This document shows, piece after piece, positions 1 to 6,347 of a stretch of 12,057 nucleotides of DNA (positions are counted from its first letter, which is position 1; each line of letters begins with the position of its first letter). Source of the stretch: Candidatus Nitrosomarinus sp. (GTDB lineage Archaea; Thermoproteota; Nitrososphaeria; Nitrososphaerales; Nitrosopumilaceae); assembly GCA_003702465.1 (NCBI GenBank), contig REGF01000018.1, positions 5,374 to 17,430 on the forward strand. The letters are read 5' to 3'. A model generated the notes under the pieces. That model ran no database searches and was not told the origin of the DNA. It saw only the letters and a list, made by a program, of their open reading frames with translations. The translations under genes were made by a program, and so were the position numbers.

Positions 1-1271
1 ATCATTGAGCCGATAATTGTAACAGATGGAATGTATTTGTTCAATAGTGCTTCAACTGGTTTGTTTGATCTTCTAAATCCAGGAATTTGTACATCTGCAT
101 CAAGTAAGTTTTGAGCTGCACTCTTTGGTGATAAACCACCTAGTTCAACCCATAATCTACCAAATACAATTACAATTCCAATCATAAACAAAACATAGCC
201 AACAGCTCTCATCGGATCAAGAGCTGCAACATCTAAACCACGAGGTGGTGTGATATAGTAAATAATTCCTCCAACAGGAGTAGAAGGACTTGTAGGATCA
301 AATTGAGCTATAAAGTTGACAAAGAAATTATTGTTACGCGGATTGAATTGAGACCAAATCATTTGGAACACAAAGACAGCATTTGCAGTTAAAGCAGATG
401 CCAAGATTACTGGAATGTTTGAGACATACATCAATTTGATAGGATATACAGCCTGAAATCCTCTATATTTTGTAGAGACGATTGGGATTTCAATTTTCAT
501 GCCTTGTGTAAATACAAGTATCAGCAAAATTCCCGCAGTCAGGAATAATCCGAAAATACTAGGCAGTTGGTTAGAACGGAATAATACATTTCCAAGATCA
601 CCATTACCAGTTAATGATTCTACAAGATATGGAATAATACCTATCATTCCTCCATCACCAGCAGGTAATGGACTAAACATACTCCAGAGAATTTGTTGAG
701 CAACACCTGCCATAATGAATAAACTAATTCCACTACCAAGTCCCCAACCTTTCTGGATTAATTCGTCTAAGAACATAATTATCACTGACGCCGCCATCAA
801 CTGCCCTATAATCACATACAGGACATACGGTTCAGTTGCAGCACCTCCATATACTGCCGCAGCATATACAATAGATTCAACTACAATTACAATGTAAGTT
901 ACAATTTTAGTTGCAGTTTGGAAAATTCCTCTTTCCTCTGGTTTTTTGAAATCAAATTTGAGAATATCAGAACCTCTCAATAATTGCATCAAGAGTCCAG
1001 CTGTAACAATCGGTCCAATTCCTAATTCAACTAAAGTACCTTGTTGGGATGCAAAAATTACTCTAGCAAAAGCTAGAAAATCAAATTCAGGAGCTGTTGC
1101 TCCAAATAACGGAGTTTGTCCCATTACCATGTAAATTAGTAATGCAACACCACACCAAAGCAATCTAGTTGGTAATGGAATTTTCTTTTTTGGTTTTGGA
1201 ACTTGAGGTAAATATGGCTCTGCTTTGAATACTATTTTTCTAATGATTGAAGTAACAGTACCCTCAGCCAT
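1..1271 (-). CDS. secY: Preprotein translocase subunit SecY (3' end cut by window edge)
   Basis: Central pore subunit of the archaeal Sec translocon, moving unfolded proteins across or into the cytoplasmic membrane with SecE and SecBeta. I translated it from ATG at 1271. The N-terminus has the archaeal SecY pattern: a cytoplasmic Pro/Lys-rich stretch, then TM1 ending in a GQTPLFG motif. A plug-like segment follows, ending in GIGPIVTAGLLMQLL, then a series of hydrophobic helices. The large cytoplasmic loop contains GFRRSKQPVEALLNKYIP, which normally precedes TM9. The 423 codons present therefore lack roughly the last two helices (about 50 residues, inferred from family length). It is the last visible gene of the rpl18 operon, 13 nt after the rpl15 stop. 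An AGGTG Shine-Dalgarno-like sequence (1282-1286) overlaps that stop, 10 nt before the ATG. Plus-strand open frames here (499-1134) are shadows. Confidence 0.97.
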   Translation of the reverse strand, partial: MAEGTVTSIIRKIVFKAEPYLPQVPKPKKKIPLPTRLLWCGVALLIYMVMGQTPLFGATAPEFDFLAFARVIFASQQGTLVELGIGPIVTAGLLMQLLRGSDILKFDFKKPEERGIFQTATKIVTYIVIVVESIVYAAAVYGGAATEPYVLYVIIGQLMAASVIIMFLDELIQKGWGLGSGISLFIMAGVAQQILWSMFSPLPAGDGGMIGIIPYLVESLTGNGDLGNVLFRSNQLPSIFGLFLTAGILLILVFTQGMKIEIPIVSTKYRGFQAVYPIKLMYVSNIPVILASALTANAVFVFQMIWSQFNPRNNNFFVNFIAQFDPTSPSTPVGGIIYYITPPRGLDVAALDPMRAVGYVLFMIGIVIVFGRLWVELGGLSPKSAAQNLLDADVQIPGFRRSNKPVEALLNKYIPSVTIIGSM

Positions 1272-1284
1272 TCTCAGTTAACAC

Positions 1285-1731
1285 CTAAGCCTCTTCAGGT
1301 TTTTCATCTGTTGAAGATTGAGCAATTTCTCCACCAACGGCTTTTAGTTTTTCTTCAGCTGATGCAGTGAAATTCTCTACTTTTACAGAGTATGCATTGG
1401 AAATATTTCCACCGCCAAGAAGTTTATCATATCCTGCACTTTCGAGGTCTACGATTTTCTTCCCACCTTCTTCTTTACCAAATTTAGCGAATAAATCATC
1501 TAAATCTCTAACACTAGCCCACTTTTTTGTAATGTTTGGATGAGGAGGACTAGTTGATTCATGTCCATAATGATCTGGTTCATCTTTTAGTAAACTACTG
1601 TAATGATGTTTTTGGAAACCAGTAACTCCAAGACCTCCTTTATGACCACTTGCACGGTGTTGACCTACTTGTCCCCATCCCATGTGTCGTCCACCTCTAA
1701 GTCTACGAGTTTTGCGTAATCTAGTTGCCAT
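1285..1731 (-). CDS. rpl15: 50S ribosomal protein L15 (uL15)
   Basis: Large-subunit ribosomal protein uL15, 148 residues, the usual archaeal length. The basic, glycine-rich N-terminus (residues 2-36, with KTRRLRGGRHMGWGQVGQH and SGHKGGLG) is the rRNA-threading tail of the family. The C-terminal half is a globular domain with a glycine-rich turn (LLGGGNIS) and ends in an acidic tail. It starts one nucleotide after the rpl30 stop (TAA-C-ATG), so the two are almost certainly translationally coupled. It is followed by secY, the conserved L30-L15-SecY order of the spc operon. Nothing is unusual. Identification is by recognition of the family motif. Confidence 0.97.
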   Translation of the reverse strand: MATRLRKTRRLRGGRHMGWGQVGQHRASGHKGGLGVTGFQKHHYSSLLKDEPDHYGHESTSPPHPNITKKWASVRDLDDLFAKFGKEEGGKKIVDLESAGYDKLLGGGNISNAYSVKVENFTASAEEKLKAVGGEIAQSSTDEKPEEA

Positions 1732-1732
1732 G

Positions 1733-2200
1733 TTAAATCATTCTCCTAACGATAGTATCAAGTTCTTTGTTAGAACCAAGAATACCTTTTTGTCCATATA
1801 GTTTCTTGGTACTTCTTTTGAATCCATGAACTGGTGGTGCTAAAGCAAACCAAGGTTTGAGTGGTTTTAATTTTGATAATGATGTTTTTCCATCAGCTAA
1901 AGCGGCTCCTAATTCTGCAGCATTTGCAAATCCCAATGCTTTAAGATCTTCATCAGTGATTTTTTGATATCCACTTTTTCGTGCTTTCTTTTCTACAAGT
2001 TCTTGTGCTAAAGATGCATCAAGTTCAATCCAAGAAACATAATGTTGTACTTTTCTCAACATTCCTATAGTGTTATCTTTTGCAGGTAAAATTGTTGCAC
2101 GATATTTTTTATCTAATTTTAATAGATTCATTGTATGAGTTGCCCAATAAGGACAATCTGCTTGACCTTTAATTCTTACAACAAGATATGCATTTGCCAT
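1733..2200 (-). CDS. rpl30: 50S ribosomal protein L30 (uL30)
   Basis: Large-subunit ribosomal protein uL30, long archaeal/eukaryotic form (155 residues against about 60 in bacteria). The N-terminus YLVVRIKGQADCP begins the first beta strand, followed by a helix with TMNLLKLDKKYRATILP. The segment GMLRKVQHYVSWIEL matches the archaeal GML-K-V-YV-W signature. The C-terminal half is basic and contains HGFKRSTKKLYGQKG, the archaeal extension that contacts rRNA. It follows rps5 by 4 nt, and a GGATGAT ribosome-binding-like sequence sits just upstream of the ATG. Fourth from the end in the visible operon (rpl18-rps5-rpl30-rpl15-secY, minus strand). Confidence 0.96.
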   Translation of the reverse strand: MANAYLVVRIKGQADCPYWATHTMNLLKLDKKYRATILPAKDNTIGMLRKVQHYVSWIELDASLAQELVEKKARKSGYQKITDEDLKALGFANAAELGAALADGKTSLSKLKPLKPWFALAPPVHGFKRSTKKLYGQKGILGSNKELDTIVRRMI

Positions 2201-2204
2201 TTTA

Positions 2205-2921
2205 TCATCCTTGACTGAATGTCTGTCTTAGACAATCCAGTACTGCTTTTGATGTTGAATTCATTGTAGGAGTTGAACCCTTTGCAGTAGTCCATGCATC
2301 CTTTAATCCTGCTAATTCTAATAATCTCTTAATTTTTCCTCCTGCAACTAAACCTAATCCACGAGGTGCAGGAATAATTTCAATTGTTACACTTCCACCT
2401 TTTCCTTTTACTTTGAATGGAACAGAATGTTTTTGATCACATTTACATTCCCAACTGCCACATCCCATTTTGATTGGATTTATGTTTAAGTAAGCCTGAC
2501 TAGTTGCTTTTTCAATTGCAATTCTCATTTGTTTTGATTTACCTTGACCAATTCCCAAGTATCCATTTTCATTACCTGCTGCAACAATTGCTTTGAATCT
2601 AGTTGATTGACCATTTGATGTCATTTTTTGAATAATTCCAACATCAACAACTTCACTTTTTAAATCAGGCAATAATTTTTTTATGATTCCAGATTCTTGA
2701 ATTCGTAACCCAGCTTCTAAAATTTCTTCAACAGAAGTAATTTCTCCAGCTGCAACTTTTTGTCCTAAGATAGTTTTTGGTATCCAAACTTCTTCTTCTG
2801 GTTCTTTTCTAGCTCTTCTAGGACGGGAATCTTCTTTTGCTCCAGGTGGACCTCTTCCATAAACTGGTGCACTTTTGCCTCTTCCTCCTTGTCCTGGTTT
2901 TGATTGTGCTGTTTGACTCAT
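2205..2921 (-). CDS. rps5: 30S ribosomal protein S5 (uS5)
   Basis: Small-subunit ribosomal protein uS5, which helps maintain decoding accuracy near the mRNA entry. It has 238 residues. Residues 1 to about 45 are a Gly/Pro/Arg/Glu-rich, probably disordered extension. The double-stranded-RNA-binding-like S5 N domain follows, with FKAIVAAGNENGYLGIGQGKSKQ (about 108-130). Next is the archaeal insert GCGSWECKCDQKHSVPFKVKG, with three clustered cysteines, and then the S5 C domain with IPAPRGLGLVAG. The ATG at 2921 is supported by a GAGGT Shine-Dalgarno 9 nt upstream (2931-2935), inside the end of rpl18; the two genes are 2 nt apart. The low-complexity N-terminus is the only slightly unusual part. 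Confidence 0.97.
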   Translation of the reverse strand: MSQTAQSKPGQGGRGKSAPVYGRGPPGAKEDSRPRRARKEPEEEVWIPKTILGQKVAAGEITSVEEILEAGLRIQESGIIKKLLPDLKSEVVDVGIIQKMTSNGQSTRFKAIVAAGNENGYLGIGQGKSKQMRIAIEKATSQAYLNINPIKMGCGSWECKCDQKHSVPFKVKGKGGSVTIEIIPAPRGLGLVAGGKIKRLLELAGLKDAWTTAKGSTPTMNSTSKAVLDCLRQTFSQG

Positions 2922-2923
2922 AT

Positions 2924-3406
2924 CTATTTGACCTCACTATCTATTGTGGATTTAATTTTAGAAATTTCATTTTTTACTGTCAAGTGTTCGCCGTTAATTC
3001 TTTCATCTGCAGGAAAAGTTTCTGAATCTGCTGGAACTTCTAGACCAGCATCAATTACTCCTTTCAAAGCTGCTGCCATTCTTTGTGTATATCGTTTAGT
3101 ACCAGTATACAAAATTGCATCTTTTGCTCCTTTACCTAATGCTTTCTTACCTGCCAAATAGCCAGTAAGATATGCTGCAGAAATACTTTTTCTAGAACCC
3201 TTCCATCCTTTTTCAAGTAAGTATCTAGAATGTGCGGATGCAACGACTGTATCTCCAGTCATACCAGGCTTAAGAACTTGAACTTGTGTATTCTCATTTG
3301 AAATATTTACAGTAATGAAATCACGTTTACCCATTAACATGGTACCACGTTTACGATAATTGGTCTTTTCTTCTCTAAGTCTTCTCAATATTTTTGAATA
3401 GGCCAT
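2924..3406 (-). CDS. rpl18: 50S ribosomal protein L18 (uL18)
   Basis: Large-subunit protein uL18, which binds 5S rRNA in the central protuberance. It has 160 residues. The N-terminal RRLREEKTNYRKRG stretch is the archaeal L18 signature. Typical downstream elements are SRYLLEKGWKGSRKSISAAY, with residues LAGKKALGKGAKDAILYTG leading into the core, and VIDAGLEVP in the C-terminal part. It is the first gene of this minus-strand transcription unit: a TATA box lies about 31 bp upstream of the ATG, next to the argF stop. In most archaea rpl19e precedes rpl18. Here rpl19e is far away on the other strand (11217-11672), which makes rpl18 a promoter-proximal gene. Confidence 0.97.
   Translation of the reverse strand: MAYSKILRRLREEKTNYRKRGTMLMGKRDFITVNISNENTQVQVLKPGMTGDTVVASAHSRYLLEKGWKGSRKSISAAYLTGYLAGKKALGKGAKDAILYTGTKRYTQRMAAALKGVIDAGLEVPADSETFPADERINGEHLTVKNEISKIKSTIDSEVK
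2931..2935 (-). promoter_or_regulatory. Ribosome-binding site of rps5
   Basis: GAGGT on the minus strand, complementary to the archaeal 16S rRNA 3' end, 9 nt before the rps5 ATG and inside the last codons of rpl18. It is the clearest Shine-Dalgarno sequence in this operon. It supports the ATG at 2921 and SD-led internal initiation within the polycistron. Confidence 0.6.
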
Positions 3407-3431
3407 CTACAGGATCTGACTTTGAAACTGC

Positions 3432-3441
3432 TATTATATAC
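3432..3441 (-). promoter_or_regulatory. TATA-box promoter of the rpl18-secY operon
   Basis: Minus-strand GTATATAAT lies centred about 31 bp upstream of the rpl18 ATG, in the 36-bp gap after argF. With the usual archaeal spacing of about 25-27 bp from TATA to start site, transcription would begin only a few nucleotides before the ATG, giving a nearly leaderless mRNA. This is the only TATA-like element in the gap. It implies that this half of the spc operon is transcribed from its own promoter in addition to any read-through from argF. Confidence 0.6.
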
Positions 3442-3442
3442 G

Positions 3443-4357
3443 TTAAGCGTGAAGTAGTGCTGAAAGGAGTGCTTTTTGAGTATGAAGTCGATTTTCTGCC
3501 TCATCCCAGACCACTGATTGAGGGCCATCAATTACAGTTGTAGTAACTTCTTGTTCACGCTTAGCTGGTAAACAATGCATAAAGATCGCATTTTTCTTGG
3601 CCAGATCCATGATTTTATCATTAACTTGGTATTTTGGAAGGAATTTTTTGATTCTTTTTGGGTCATCATTATGAATTGAAGAGTATGTATCAGTGACTAT
3701 GACATCGGCATTTTCAGCAGCCTTTTTTGGATCTGTTGTTAATTCAATATGAGTCAAATTTTGAGAAACACTAACAACAGATTTGTTTGGTTGGAATCCT
3801 TTTGGTGTTGCTATAGACATAGTTACACCAGATAAGGCAGCACCATAAATCATAGAATTACAAACATTATTTCCATCCCCAATCCAAGCAATTTTCAATC
3901 CTTTGAAAGATTTTTTCTTTTCTTTAATTGTCATAAAATCTGCCAAGATTTGACAAGGATGAAATGAATCAGACAATCCATTGATTACTGGAACACTTGC
4001 ATGTTCAGATAATTTTTCAAGTAAAGAATGTTCGTAAACACGTGCCATAATACAATCAGTATAACGTGAAAGAGTTTTTGCTGTATCTTCAACAGATTCA
4101 CCACGAGATAATTGTGTATCATTTGAAGACAAATTAATTGCATGTCCCCCCAATTGATACATACCAGTTTCAAAACTAACACGTGTTCGAGTTGAAGGTT
4201 TTTGAAAAATCATAGTTAGTGTTTTATTTTTTAAAACAGGTTTGTTTCCACCTTTTTTCAATTCTTTTTTTAATTTGATAGAATCATCAATCAATCCCAA
4301 AAATTCTTTTGGCGTTAGCTCAGATAAAGTAAGTAAATTTTTTGTTTTAATTTTCAT
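3443..4357 (-). CDS. argF: Ornithine carbamoyltransferase (OTC) with diverged SMG loop
   Basis: Cytosolic enzyme joining carbamoyl phosphate and ornithine to give citrulline in arginine synthesis. It has 304 residues, the normal length. Carbamoyl-phosphate-binding motifs are intact: STRTR at 55-59, HPCQ at 133-136 and HCLP at 261-264, the last containing the catalytic cysteine. ENRLHTQKALL near the C-terminus is typical of OTC. The amino-acid-substrate loop, normally D-x-W-x-S-M-G in OTC, reads DTYSSIHN (223-230). Asp and Ser are kept, but Trp, Met and Gly are replaced. Ornithine is therefore still the likely substrate, but a related transcarbamylase activity cannot be excluded. The ATG overlaps the ftsY stop (ATGA), with an AAGGT ribosome-binding-like sequence upstream. 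It is the last gene of the pfdA-ftsY-argF unit. Confidence 0.92.
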   Translation of the reverse strand: MKIKTKNLLTLSELTPKEFLGLIDDSIKLKKELKKGGNKPVLKNKTLTMIFQKPSTRTRVSFETGMYQLGGHAINLSSNDTQLSRGESVEDTAKTLSRYTDCIMARVYEHSLLEKLSEHASVPVINGLSDSFHPCQILADFMTIKEKKKSFKGLKIAWIGDGNNVCNSMIYGAALSGVTMSIATPKGFQPNKSVVSVSQNLTHIELTTDPKKAAENADVIVTDTYSSIHNDDPKRIKKFLPKYQVNDKIMDLAKKNAIFMHCLPAKREQEVTTTVIDGPQSVVWDEAENRLHTQKALLSALLHA

Positions 4358-5835
4358 CGTTTAAACCTTCCAAATAATCCTCGTTTCTTTTTAGGTTCTT
4401 CTTCTTTATCTTGTTTTTGGATATCTTCATCATCAGATGAAACCACTTTAGATTCTCCAGGTTTGGGTTTTCCATCTTTTATCCACTTTCGAATTGTATT
4501 ACCAAGTTTGATTGCTTCAGCATCAGATTCTGGTGGAGGAATATCAAATAAGTCAGAATATTTTGCAATTTCTTCATCTTTGATTCCATAAAATGGATCA
4601 TCAGAAATTGGTTCAGGTTCTGGTGCTGGTTCTGGTGCTGGTTCTGGTTCTGGTGCTGGTTCTGGTTCTGGTGCTGGTGCTGGTTCAGGTTCTGGTGCTG
4701 GTTCAGGTTCTGGTGCTGGTTCAGGTGTTGGTTCAGGTTCTGGTTCTGGTGTTGGTTCTGGTTCAGGTGTTGGTTCTGGTTCAGGTTCTGGTGTTGGTTC
4801 TGGTTCAGGTTCTGGTTCAGGTTCAGGTTCAGGTTCAGGTTCAGGTTCAGGTGTTGGTTCAGGTTCAGGTTCAGGTTTTGATGATTCTTTTAATTTTGAA
4901 ACATCGGTTTGTTTAATTTTTACATCACTAAGTGAGCCAAACACAGTTTCCAAAAAGGTGTTTTTATCAAATGATTTCAAATCAGAATATTCTTGACCAG
5001 TTCCAAGATACAAAACAGGTGTTGAAGTAACTTTTGCAATAGATAATGCAGCACCACCTTTGGCATCAGCATCACTCTTTGTCAAAATAGAACCATCAAA
5101 TTTCACATGTTCATGAAACTCACGAGCTTGATTTACAGTATCATTTCCAGCTAAAGAATCACCAACAAAAATAGTCATGTCAGGATTTACAACTTTAGTA
5201 ATTTTTGCAATTTGTTCCATCAAATTTTTACTAGTTTGCATTCTACCTGCAGTATCAATAAGAACACAATCCGTTTTATGAGATTTAGCGTATAATACAG
5301 CATCTCGTGCTACGGCAGCTGGATCAGATTCATAATTTTGTGCAACCAATTTTAGATTTAGACGGTTTGTATGTTCTCGTAATTGTTCTATTGCACCAGC
5401 TCTAAAAGTATCAGCAGCTGCAATGACAACAGAATATTTCTTTTCTTGTAGTAATGATGCAAGTTTTGCTAAAGAAGTAGTTTTTCCAGTTCCATTGATT
5501 CCTACAAACACAATCAAAAATGGTTGTTCATTTTTCTTTTTTTCATCAATTTTTTCAAAGATATCAATATCACCAACACTATCAAACAGGCTTGAAATAA
5601 TAGAAATCAGGTTATCTTTGACAAATTTTTCAATTTCATTTTTATCAACTTTAGAACCAATTAATTTTTCTTTTAAATCAGCTTTGATAGAATCAATTAC
5701 TTCACCAGCTACATCAGATTCTAGTAGGGAAATTTCAAGTTCAAAAAGAATATCCTCAATATCTTTTTCATTTAGTTCTTTTTCTCCAAAACTTTTAGCA
5801 GCATTGGAAAACGCCTTACGGAGACTATCAAACAT
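4354..5835 (-). CDS. ftsY: Signal recognition particle receptor FtsY with Pro-Glu repeat and C-terminal tail
   Basis: GTPase receptor that docks SRP-bound ribosomes at the membrane and hands them to SecYE. It has 493 residues, well above the usual archaeal length of about 300-400. The helical N domain spans about residues 1-95. The G domain spans about 105-300, with GINGTGKT (112-119), DTFRAGA (142-148), DTAGRM (194-199), TKSD (252-255, Ser where Leu/Val/Ile is common) and GTGQEYSDL (278-286). The NG fold should end near 303. After it come a strict Pro-X repeat at 321-409, mostly Pro-Glu, and an 84-residue tail (410-493) ending in the basic KKKRGLFGRFKR. The ATG is 3 nt after the pfdA stop; the 3' end overlaps argF by 4 nt. 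Identity is certain. The role of the C-terminal extension is unknown; membrane or ribosome contact is my inference. Confidence 0.96.
   Translation of the reverse strand: MFDSLRKAFSNAAKSFGEKELNEKDIEDILFELEISLLESDVAGEVIDSIKADLKEKLIGSKVDKNEIEKFVKDNLISIISSLFDSVGDIDIFEKIDEKKKNEQPFLIVFVGINGTGKTTSLAKLASLLQEKKYSVVIAAADTFRAGAIEQLREHTNRLNLKLVAQNYESDPAAVARDAVLYAKSHKTDCVLIDTAGRMQTSKNLMEQIAKITKVVNPDMTIFVGDSLAGNDTVNQAREFHEHVKFDGSILTKSDADAKGGAALSIAKVTSTPVLYLGTGQEYSDLKSFDKNTFLETVFGSLSDVKIKQTDVSKLKESSKPEPEPEPTPEPEPEPEPEPEPEPEPEPTPEPEPEPTPEPEPTPEPEPEPTPEPAPEPEPAPEPEPAPAPEPEPAPEPEPAPEPAPEPEPISDDPFYGIKDEEIAKYSDLFDIPPPESDAEAIKLGNTIRKWIKDGKPKPGESKVVSSDDEDIQKQDKEEEPKKKRGLFGRFKR
4609..4875 (-). repeat. Coding hexanucleotide repeat giving 44 Pro-X units in ftsY
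   Basis: This 267-bp low-complexity tract encodes FtsY residues 321-409. Every odd residue is Pro (CCA or CCT). The 44 residues between them are 32 Glu (GAA), 7 Ala (GCA) and 5 Thr (ACA). All five Thr lie in the N-terminal half and all seven Ala in the C-terminal half. The basic unit on the plus strand is GGTTCA or GGTTCT, with GGTGCT and GGTGTT variants. Such tracts are prone to slippage and assembly error, so copy number may differ between strains. The plus-strand (Leu-Val)n open frame across it is an artefact of the repeat. Confidence 0.95.
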
Positions 5836-5838
5836 ATT

Positions 5839-6264
5839 CTATCCCATTTTTGGTGGCATTTGAGATTGCATTAATTGATTAATTTGTGCTTTACCTTGTT
5901 CTAATCTATTTGCAGCATCTTGTTTTTTAGCTGCTGTATCTTGTAAAGCAATTTCAATTTCTTTGATTCTAGCTTCAAAATAATTTATTGCAGAAGGAAA
6001 ATCTTTTTCAACAGCAACACCTGCACCAATATTTACAACAAGTTTGTTATTTGAAGAAATTTTGGTTGGAACATAAGCCCCCATTCCAAGAGGAACCAAA
6101 GTATCAGAATCAGGTTGAGAATCAAGTGATTTAATGGATTCAATTGCAGCAGTAGCTTCTCTTAAAATGCTAACAAAAGTTCCTTCTCTTTGAGATAAGT
6201 CAGAAAAGTATGTTTCTAGCATTTGCATCTGTTGCATTAATTGTTCAGCCTGTTGTTCACTCAT
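5839..6264 (-). CDS. pfdA: Prefoldin subunit alpha
   Basis: Alpha subunit of the archaeal prefoldin hexamer (two alpha, four beta), a cytosolic chaperone that holds unfolded proteins and passes them to the thermosome. I place the start at ATG 6264 (141 residues). An upstream in-frame GTG at 6270 would add only two codons, but the TATA box lies about 27 bp from 6264, which fits a leaderless ATG. The protein has an N-terminal coiled coil rich in Gln/Met/Glu (about 1-45), a beta-hairpin core (VPLGMGAYVPTKISSNNKLVVNIGAGVAVEKD) and a C-terminal coiled coil (about 90-135) ending in a Met/Pro tip. It heads the pfdA-ftsY-argF unit. pfdA-ftsY adjacency is common in archaea, often preceded by rpl39e, rpl31e and tif6, which are absent here. 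Confidence 0.93.
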   Translation of the reverse strand: MSEQQAEQLMQQMQMLETYFSDLSQREGTFVSILREATAAIESIKSLDSQPDSDTLVPLGMGAYVPTKISSNNKLVVNIGAGVAVEKDFPSAINYFEARIKEIEIALQDTAAKKQDAANRLEQGKAQINQLMQSQMPPKMG

Positions 6265-6285
6265 GTACACAAATCATGCTCAGAT

Positions 6286-6296
6286 GGTTATAAATT
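6286..6296 (-). promoter_or_regulatory. TATA-box promoter of pfdA-ftsY-argF
   Basis: Minus-strand AATTTATAACC is centred about 27 bp before the A of the pfdA ATG at 6264. This is the archaeal TATA-to-start-site distance, so the mRNA is probably leaderless. It lies between the sod terminator tract and pfdA, so the operon can be expressed independently of sod. Confidence 0.65.
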
Positions 6297-6310
6297 CATT
6301 CATGAAGTAA

Positions 6311-6338
6311 AGAAATTAAAAAATAAATAAAAAATAAA
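6311..6338 (-). terminator. U-rich terminator downstream of sod
   Basis: Directly after the sod stop (6348-6350), the minus strand reads as an almost pure T/A run with several T4-T6 blocks, for example TTTATTTTTTATTTATTTTTT. No hairpin is seen. Archaeal RNA polymerase terminates on such oligo-U tracts without a stem. It would separate sod from the downstream pfdA operon. Confidence 0.6.
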
Positions 6339-6347
6339 GAACTAGCT

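Noticed and set aside
499..1134. Three plus-strand open frames
   Set aside because: They lie fully antisense to secY, show no family features and have no promoter or ribosome-binding site.
2837..3161. Two plus-strand open frames over rps5/rpl18
   Set aside because: They are shadows of well-supported ribosomal genes on the minus strand.
4593..4916. Plus-strand open frame encoding a long (Leu-Val)n hydrophobic protein
   Set aside because: It is the reverse complement of the FtsY Pro-X repeat. Its composition follows only from the hexanucleotide repeat, and ftsY on the other strand has full domain support.
6265..6270. pfdA start at GTG 6270
   Set aside because: The TATA box spacing fits the ATG at 6264, and the extra Met-Tyr has no support.
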